DNA from: Macrostomum hystrix
Taxonomy: Eukaryota; Platyhelminthes; Macrostomidae
Length of the DNA: 64,000 nt
Direction: 5' to 3'
Assembly: GCA_950097015.1 (NCBI GenBank)
Contig: CATNEN010000038.1
Coordinates: 12,332,001 to 12,396,000, forward strand
The notes below the pieces were generated by a model, which worked only from the letters and a program-made list of their open reading frames with translations, searched no databases and was not told the origin of the DNA. The translations under genes were made by a program, and so were the position numbers. This document shows positions 58,803 to 64,000 of the stretch, piece after piece. The stretch's first letter is position 1. Every line of letters starts with the position of its first letter.

Positions 58803-61461
58803 ATGGACGACGATGATAAAGAGCAGAAAATCGATTTCAAAGAGCCGGTTCTGAAGCCGCCAGACGCTGGCTACGGCTGGTTTGTGGTCCTCGGCTCATT
58901 CCTCTGCAACGCCATCGTCAATGGAATCTGCTATTCGTACGGCATCATGCGACTTCATATCGCCTCCTCCTTCCCTGGTGCGTCAGCCTCGCTTCTATCG
59001 CTTGGTGGAAGCGTTCTAATTGGCACATACCTGTTAATAGGTGAGTTTGAGCACTGAGGTCCAACATTTTAATATTATTGATATTCTACGATTAATCAAT
59101 AGGTCCCGTGAGCTCCACGCTGGCGAACAGGTTCGGTTTCCGGGTCGTTGTCATGGCCGGCGCAGCGATCTCCACTTTAGCCTTCGCTTCAGCCAGCTTT
59201 GTTACCAACATCCATGCCTTCGTGGGCTTGTTCGGATTCCTTGGTGGTGAGCATGCTTTTCTAACTGCGCAATCATACAGACTTGTTTCTTAACCAACTT
59301 AGTAAATTGGTGGAAATATAGCACAAGACTGTTCAAGGGCATTCGACGAGTAGGTCGGCTATGGTATTGTACATTTTTTTCTGTTATAGGTGTTGGATTC
59401 GGCTTAATCTATCTACCGGCTGTTGTCAGTGTCGGCTTCTGGTTCGAGAAGCGGCGCGCCTTGGCAACCGGCATCGCCGTCTGCGGCAGCGGCATCGGCA
59501 CCGCGGTGTTCGCCCCGCTCACCGATGCCCTGATCGACGCGCTGTCGTGGCGTGGCGCCCTCGTTGTCCTGGCCGGTCTGGCGCTGAACTGCGCCCTGGC
59601 CGGCAGCCTCTTCATGCCGCCGAAGCGATATCACCGCCTACGCCAGCTCCACCACAATGACACCAGCCAGACCGTCTTGCAACATCGGCTTTTGCAAGAA
59701 AGGGACGTGCAAGAAGTAAGTTTCAAGAGTGTTACGAAATTTCGATTTTTTATACAAAAGGCTGTCGTCGTCTGCTCATACGAGGGTACATTTGTGGTTC
59801 TGGTTGGCATAAAAATTGACAGCTGACGACCAAGCCCGATGGCACGACAGATCAGGGTCAGAAGCCAACACCATCTATTCATCAGATAATAGACTTTAGC
59901 CTGCTCAAGTCTTATACCTTCTGCCTGATGTCAATCACCGCACTACTCCCAACACTGGGTGAGACATGTTGCTTTATAATGCATATCAGAGATGCTCGAG
60001 ATATATGGAAGCAAATGTTTCTCTGCTGCAGGCTTTCTCCAGATGTACCAGTTTATCACTATTTACGCCATTAGTAAAGGTGTTCCGGACAGACAGGCCA
60101 CTATGCTGGTGTTTCTCATTGGCACCATTAACACCTTTGGTAGAGTTGCGTCGGGTAAGTCTTGCAATTTCAGAGCTACATTTATGCTCGTATGTTCAAT
60201 GCATGTGTACAGTAAAGTTGCATCATGTACTCCTTAACTAGGCTGGGCAAGCGACCAACCTTGGGCAGACAGCCTGTGGATCAACAATATCGCTCTAATT
60301 GGATCTGGGATAGCTACAGCGGCTATTCCCTTCTGCAGCACCTTCGTGCCGATGGCTGTGTGCCAGTCTGTACGGACTGTTCATCGGTGTGTCTCTTGAC
60401 AGAAGGAATTTACCCAACTACGAGTATTAACTGCCATTTTCTTACTCCTTAGGAGATAATTTCTTCCACCGACCTTTCTGCGCCTGATCGGAGGCATGCC
60501 ACGCCGCCGTTTAAAGCCAAGAACCTCCGCCTAGGTGAAGGCCAGTAGACAAACAATTGGCTGTGAAGATGCTGAAAAATGCGATCGACAGGCTGATAAA
60601 ATTTGAAGGCCTGTCAAAGCTATACTAAGAAGTGCATTGAAATTGGCTTTCAGGTAATTGTGGAACTTTTGTCAGAATCTGTCCGAAGTAACTCGACGTC
60701 CTGGACGTGGCTTGAATCGTTGCTTCGTTCAAGCGCAGAAAAAATTATCAAGTTGAAAATCCCCCTGTTAACTTCGGATTGTTTATTAGATTTGCTTGCG
60801 TTGGTAATATTGCAGGTCTGTGGGCAATGGCACATCATTTGATGACAATAGACTCGCATGCCAGCGAGGAAGCAATTCTGAACATTTCGTTGACTTCTGA
60901 GCACACACGTACAGAGACTGTACGCAGGCATACACTCACACAGGTGTGTACATCTGCCCTGACTTTCTCATCGTTACGCAGTGTACACTCCAAGCCTTCT
61001 CTCCGCGGCTGCATCCCAAATAAATGTGGCCTCGCCGCGGAATCGAGCTGAGGGAAGATGGTGCGAGACGCAAAGCGTTAACCGCTCTGCGACTGACCAC
61101 CTTCATTGCTTGGGTTACTATGGAAATTAATTAAGCAAAAAAATAATTATCGACAGCCGCGTACGTCACGCTGCGCACAGTCCTGTTGGTGGAGCTAATA
61201 GGACTGCACCGGCTCGCCAATGCGTACGGCCTTCTGCTGCTTGTCCAGGGCGTCGGCATCACAGCCGGTCCGCCGCTCAGCTCGGCCATAGACGCCCTGA
61301 ACCCGAGCGCCGATTTCTCTCTGTCATTTTACACATCCGGCGCCCTGATAGGCATGTCCGGCCTGCTCGGAGTCCCGCTGCGAGCCGTCAGCCGCTGGGA
61401 GAGAGCCCGGACGCAGTCTATAAGTGCCCGAAGTACTATTCGAGCTGAAGGAAGCGACTGA
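58803..61461 (+). CDS. SLC16 monocarboxylate transporter-like protein, with an apparent 1-nt frameshift
   Basis: Exons 58803-59040, 59103-59246, 59390-59715, 59823-59958, 60032-60154, 60242-60386 and 61157-61461 keep phase to about 471 residues, provided one extra base in exon 6 is disregarded. SLC16 proteins are 12-TM MFS carriers moving lactate, pyruvate or related monocarboxylates with protons. Seen: the N-terminal motif DAGYGWFVVLGSF, the second family motif FWFEKRRALATGIAVCG, a short intracellular loop of about 40 residues (exons 3-4), an Arg in the TM8 region (NTFGRVASG), and a final block ANAYGLLLLVQGVGITAGPP. In exon 6 the frame that encodes SLWINNIALIGSGIATAAIP must shift by one base near 60355-60365 to give SLYGLFI, which joins exon 7 in phase. 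Sequencing error, a null allele or a pseudogene are all possible. Confidence 0.85.
60585..60650 (+). mobile_element. Fragment of SINE family A (SLC16 intron)
   Basis: CTGATAAAATTTGAAGGCCT and an AAGTGCATTG-like continuation match the family A body. Confidence 0.4.
60812..61105 (-). mobile_element. SINE family C, copy in the last SLC16 intron
   Basis: The minus-strand tRNA-like head (61105-61040) contains CGCAGAGCGGTTAACGCTTT and GCTCGATTCCGC. The body shares TGTACGCAGGCA, CTCACACAGGTGTGTACATC and CTGACTTTCT with the copy at 61830-62020. Confidence 0.7.
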
Positions 61462-61829
61462 GCAGCGGTGATGATGCAGCCACACATAACTAAGAGTATA
61501 TCCATTGTCTATGAAACATTTGGTGACGTTGTGCAAGTCCATTACTTCCTACACATTTAAATAGACATTAGCATGTGGTCGCAGGAGCGTCTGAGAAAGA
61601 TCTTTTGAGGAAGATTGAAACGTTCTGTAACTTCAGATCGTATAGATAAACAGACGGGATGGTATTGACAACATTTTTGGCCAGATGCACAGTCAGTGGC
61701 ACAGTCGCGGCTACAAAGGCTCATTGTCAAAGCTTGTCAAAAAACTTATTTTATAACAGTTTATTTACTACGAGGGCACACACTTTCTCCATAATAACAT
61801 ATTAATAATTATTATTAATAATAATAACA
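61462..61829. other. Spacer after SLC16 with a SINE B fragment
   Basis: Mostly non-repetitive. GGCCAGATGCACAGTCAGTGG at about 61680-61725 resembles the tail end of the family B elements. No poly(A) signal is obvious. Confidence 0.4.
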
Positions 61830-62020
61830 ATTGCAGGAGGGCTGCGGGGAATGGCACATCAGTTGGTGACACTAGACCCGCAGCCAGCGAGGAGGCAATT
61901 CTGCCCATTCCGCTGACTCCTAGGAGCACACACGCACACAGATACTGTACGCAGGCACACGCTCACACAGGTGTGTACATCTGTCCTGACTTTCTAATCG
62001 TCAGGCAGTGTACAGACAGG
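61830..62020 (-). mobile_element. SINE family C, truncated copy with AAT-rich tail
   Basis: Matches 60812-60995. On its low-coordinate side lies a (AAT)n stretch (61800-61829), which in minus orientation would be the 3' tail. Confidence 0.65.
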
Positions 62021-62639
62021 CAATTTGCTTCAAGACAAAGATGCGTTTCCAAACTATGCGTTTGCGCAAACAGTAATTTATTTAAAAATTAAATAGAACA
62101 AAGAAAATGAAGTCCTTAAAAAGGGTCGAATAATATTCCGATTATACTATTTTTTCATATCAGTAATATATCAGTAATATTATCTATTGCTTAGCACAAT
62201 ACTAGCAGTTCACATATAGAAATTAGATTGTAACTCCAGAATAGTACGATTAAAATAGCTACAGAAAGCACTAAAACAAATATTCGAACTTTTGCATGTT
62301 GAAGTTAACAGAAAATAAACAATTATGATATCATTTTTTAAAAAACAAATACTGAGGTGTTTTTACCTGTCACAGTGATGACTTAATGTCTTTGAGTCAG
62401 TCTTAAAGTTCCCGAATAGTAACTGAATTTACTATTTACACCGTTGAAAACTTTAATTCGGAATGCCAAAAATGCGAAATAATCTTAAGAGTTAAAAAGA
62501 AGAAAAGTGAACAGATTTAAATAAAAGACAACAGATCCATGAAATAAAGCTTTTAAAAGAAATTATGTGTTGTAAAGGCAGCATTTTATCACAAAATAAA
62601 GTCTGCATAAAAGCGATCGAACTAGCGAGTGTAATCGAT
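62021..62639. other. AT-rich spacer, nothing recognised
   Basis: Dense stops in all frames. No repeats or genes seen. Confidence 0.5.
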
Positions 62640-63560
62640 AAAATAAAGGTGTAACCCATCGACGTGTATTCCTACTTCATGAGAGAATAATCAGAGACTG
62701 AAGATGTAATTTATTAATTGAAAGTGTAATCAATTGCATGAACGTGTAATCTATCGATCGATGGGGTAATCAAATGAATGAGGGTGTAACCAACTGAATG
62801 AGGGTGTAATACATTGAATGAGGGTGCAAGCAATTAAATCAAGGTGTAATCAATTCAATTAGGGTGTAATCGATTGAATGAGGGTGTAATAAATTGAATG
62901 TGGGTGTAATCAATTAATTGAGGGCGAAATCAATTGAATTAGGGTATAATCGATCTTCTGAGGGTGTAATCAATTGAATGAGGGCATAATCAATTGAATG
63001 AGGGTATAATCAATTGAATGAGGGTATAATCAATTGAATGAGGGTGTAATCAATTGAATGAGGGTGTAATCAATTGAATGAGGGTGTAATCAATTGAATG
63101 AGGGTGTAATAAATCAATTGAATGAACGTGTAATCTATCAATCGAGGGGGTAATCAACTGGATGAGGGTGTAATCAATTGAATGAACGTGTAATCTATCG
63201 ATCGAGGCGGTAATAAATTGAATGTTGGTGTAATCAATTAATTGAGGGTGTAATCAATTGAATAAGGGTATAATCGATCTTCTGAGGGTGTAATCAATCG
63301 AATGAACGTGAAATCTATTGATCGAGGGGTAATCAGCTGAATGAGGGTGTAATCAATTGAATGAGGGTTTAATTAATTGAATTAGGGTGTAATCAATTGA
63401 AAAATGGTATAATCGATCTTCTGAGGGTGTAATAAATTGAATGAACGTGTAATCTATCGATCGAGGGGGTAATCAGCTGAATGAGGGTGTAATCAACTGA
63501 ATGAGGGTGTAATCAACTGAATCAGGTCTAATCAATTGAACGAGCGTGTAACGAATAAAA
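62640..63560. repeat. 20-bp GTAATCAATTGAATGAGGGT array
   Basis: About 45 units, most regular at 62940-63110, with GAACGTGTAATCTATCGATC variants that recur as a block near 62735, 63125, 63185, 63300 and 63440. This shows higher-order duplication. Confidence 0.93.
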
Positions 63561-63613
63561 TTCGAGACAGCATTATCTCCGAGAGTTCTCCCCAGCATCT
63601 GATACACTCCTAC

Positions 63614-64000
63614 TGGATGTGGCTGATCAGCCGGTAAAGCCGTTCGTAGAATTGGCGCTGCTTGCTGCGCTTCACCTTGGCGAAACTTTCGCCGTCGCTG
63701 TCGGCCATGCGAAGGCCGGTCCACCGGGCGAGAGCCGCGGCGCCGTCCAGCACAGCCGCGGTGATGCTCCAGCGCTGCCGAGGCGGCTCCCAGACCAGGC
63801 TGCGGCCGAACACAGGGTCGCCGTGGTCCCAATCGGTGTCGAAATCGCCGGCCAGACCGTTGGCCCATAGACAGTGCCAACGGCCGGGCACCAATAGTCG
63901 AAGCTCGCAAACGCGGCTGCCCGGGTCAATCCGAATCGGGATAGGCCGTCTAGCGGAGCCGCCGACAAGCGGCGCGCGCTGGCTGGCCAGAGGCACCAGG
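63614..64000 (-). CDS. Unrecognised gene, one exon, running off the window
   Basis: A GC-rich minus-strand frame is open from the window edge to a likely donor (CATCCA|GTAGGA at 63613). About 128 residues are visible, with mixed charged and hydrophobic composition and landmarks CELRLLVPGRWHCLW, FDTDWDHGDPVFGRSLVWEP, WSITAAVLDGAAALARW and a basic C-terminal KVKRSKQRQFYERLYRLI. Two other frames are also open here, as is common in GC-rich DNA, but have a poorer composition. I cannot name the family. The downstream exons would lie below 63613, but I could not find them. Confidence 0.5.

Overview
This is a eukaryotic, animal-type window. The genes have many introns with GT..AG borders and matching phases. 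GC-rich, polyQ/polyG-prone exons sit in AT-rich introns and spacers, and almost every large intron or spacer holds its own minisatellite. Gene content (GW182/TNRC6, ABCC/MRP, long-chain acyl-CoA dehydrogenase, SLC16, a rhodopsin-class GPCR) indicates a metazoan. Repeat load and protein divergence suggest an invertebrate, possibly a free-living flatworm, but this is only an inference. I found no bacterial, viral or CRISPR features.

Layout. 1-2143: intron 5' of the first visible GW182 exon, with a 378-bp hAT-type MITE carrying a perfect 8-bp target duplication. 2144-6369 (+): 3' part of a GW182/TNRC6 gene (GW repeats, UBA, Q-rich, PAM2-like motif, RRM). 6370-11855: pyrimidine-rich non-coding DNA, perhaps a long 3'UTR plus spacer. 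11856-26504 (+): a complete 16-exon ABCC1/MRP-type transporter of about 1602 aa; 11 of its 15 introns carry a different tandem array. 28824-30374 and 33164-34775 (both -): two tandem genes for small secreted proteins sharing an 8-cysteine signature I do not recognise; this is the best candidate for something undescribed. 36185-37245: a cluster of tRNA-headed SINEs. 37527-40071 (-): an R3H + C2HC + coiled-coil + AN1 zinc-finger protein. 41132-53560 (+): ACADL-like dehydrogenase, 5 exons. Its introns hold a complete antisense GPCR gene (48322-49789), a single-exon TATA-headed small gene (51923-52213) and decayed retrotransposon pieces. 54115-56750: a 2.6-kb array of a 30-bp unit. 58803-61461 (+): SLC16 monocarboxylate transporter-like gene with an apparent 1-nt frameshift. 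62640-63560: 20-bp array. 63614-64000 (-): one exon of an unrecognised gene running off the window.

The genes do not form a pathway: miRNA silencing (GW182), xenobiotic/conjugate export (ABCC), mitochondrial beta-oxidation (ACADL) and monocarboxylate transport (SLC16) are unrelated neighbours. What ties the window together is its repeat biology: private minisatellites in introns, some apparently seeded from the splice-site sequence beside them, a few sharing sequence kernels with arrays tens of kb away, and at least four SINE families. Exon coordinates are my own reading of splice signals, phases and homology, without transcript support.
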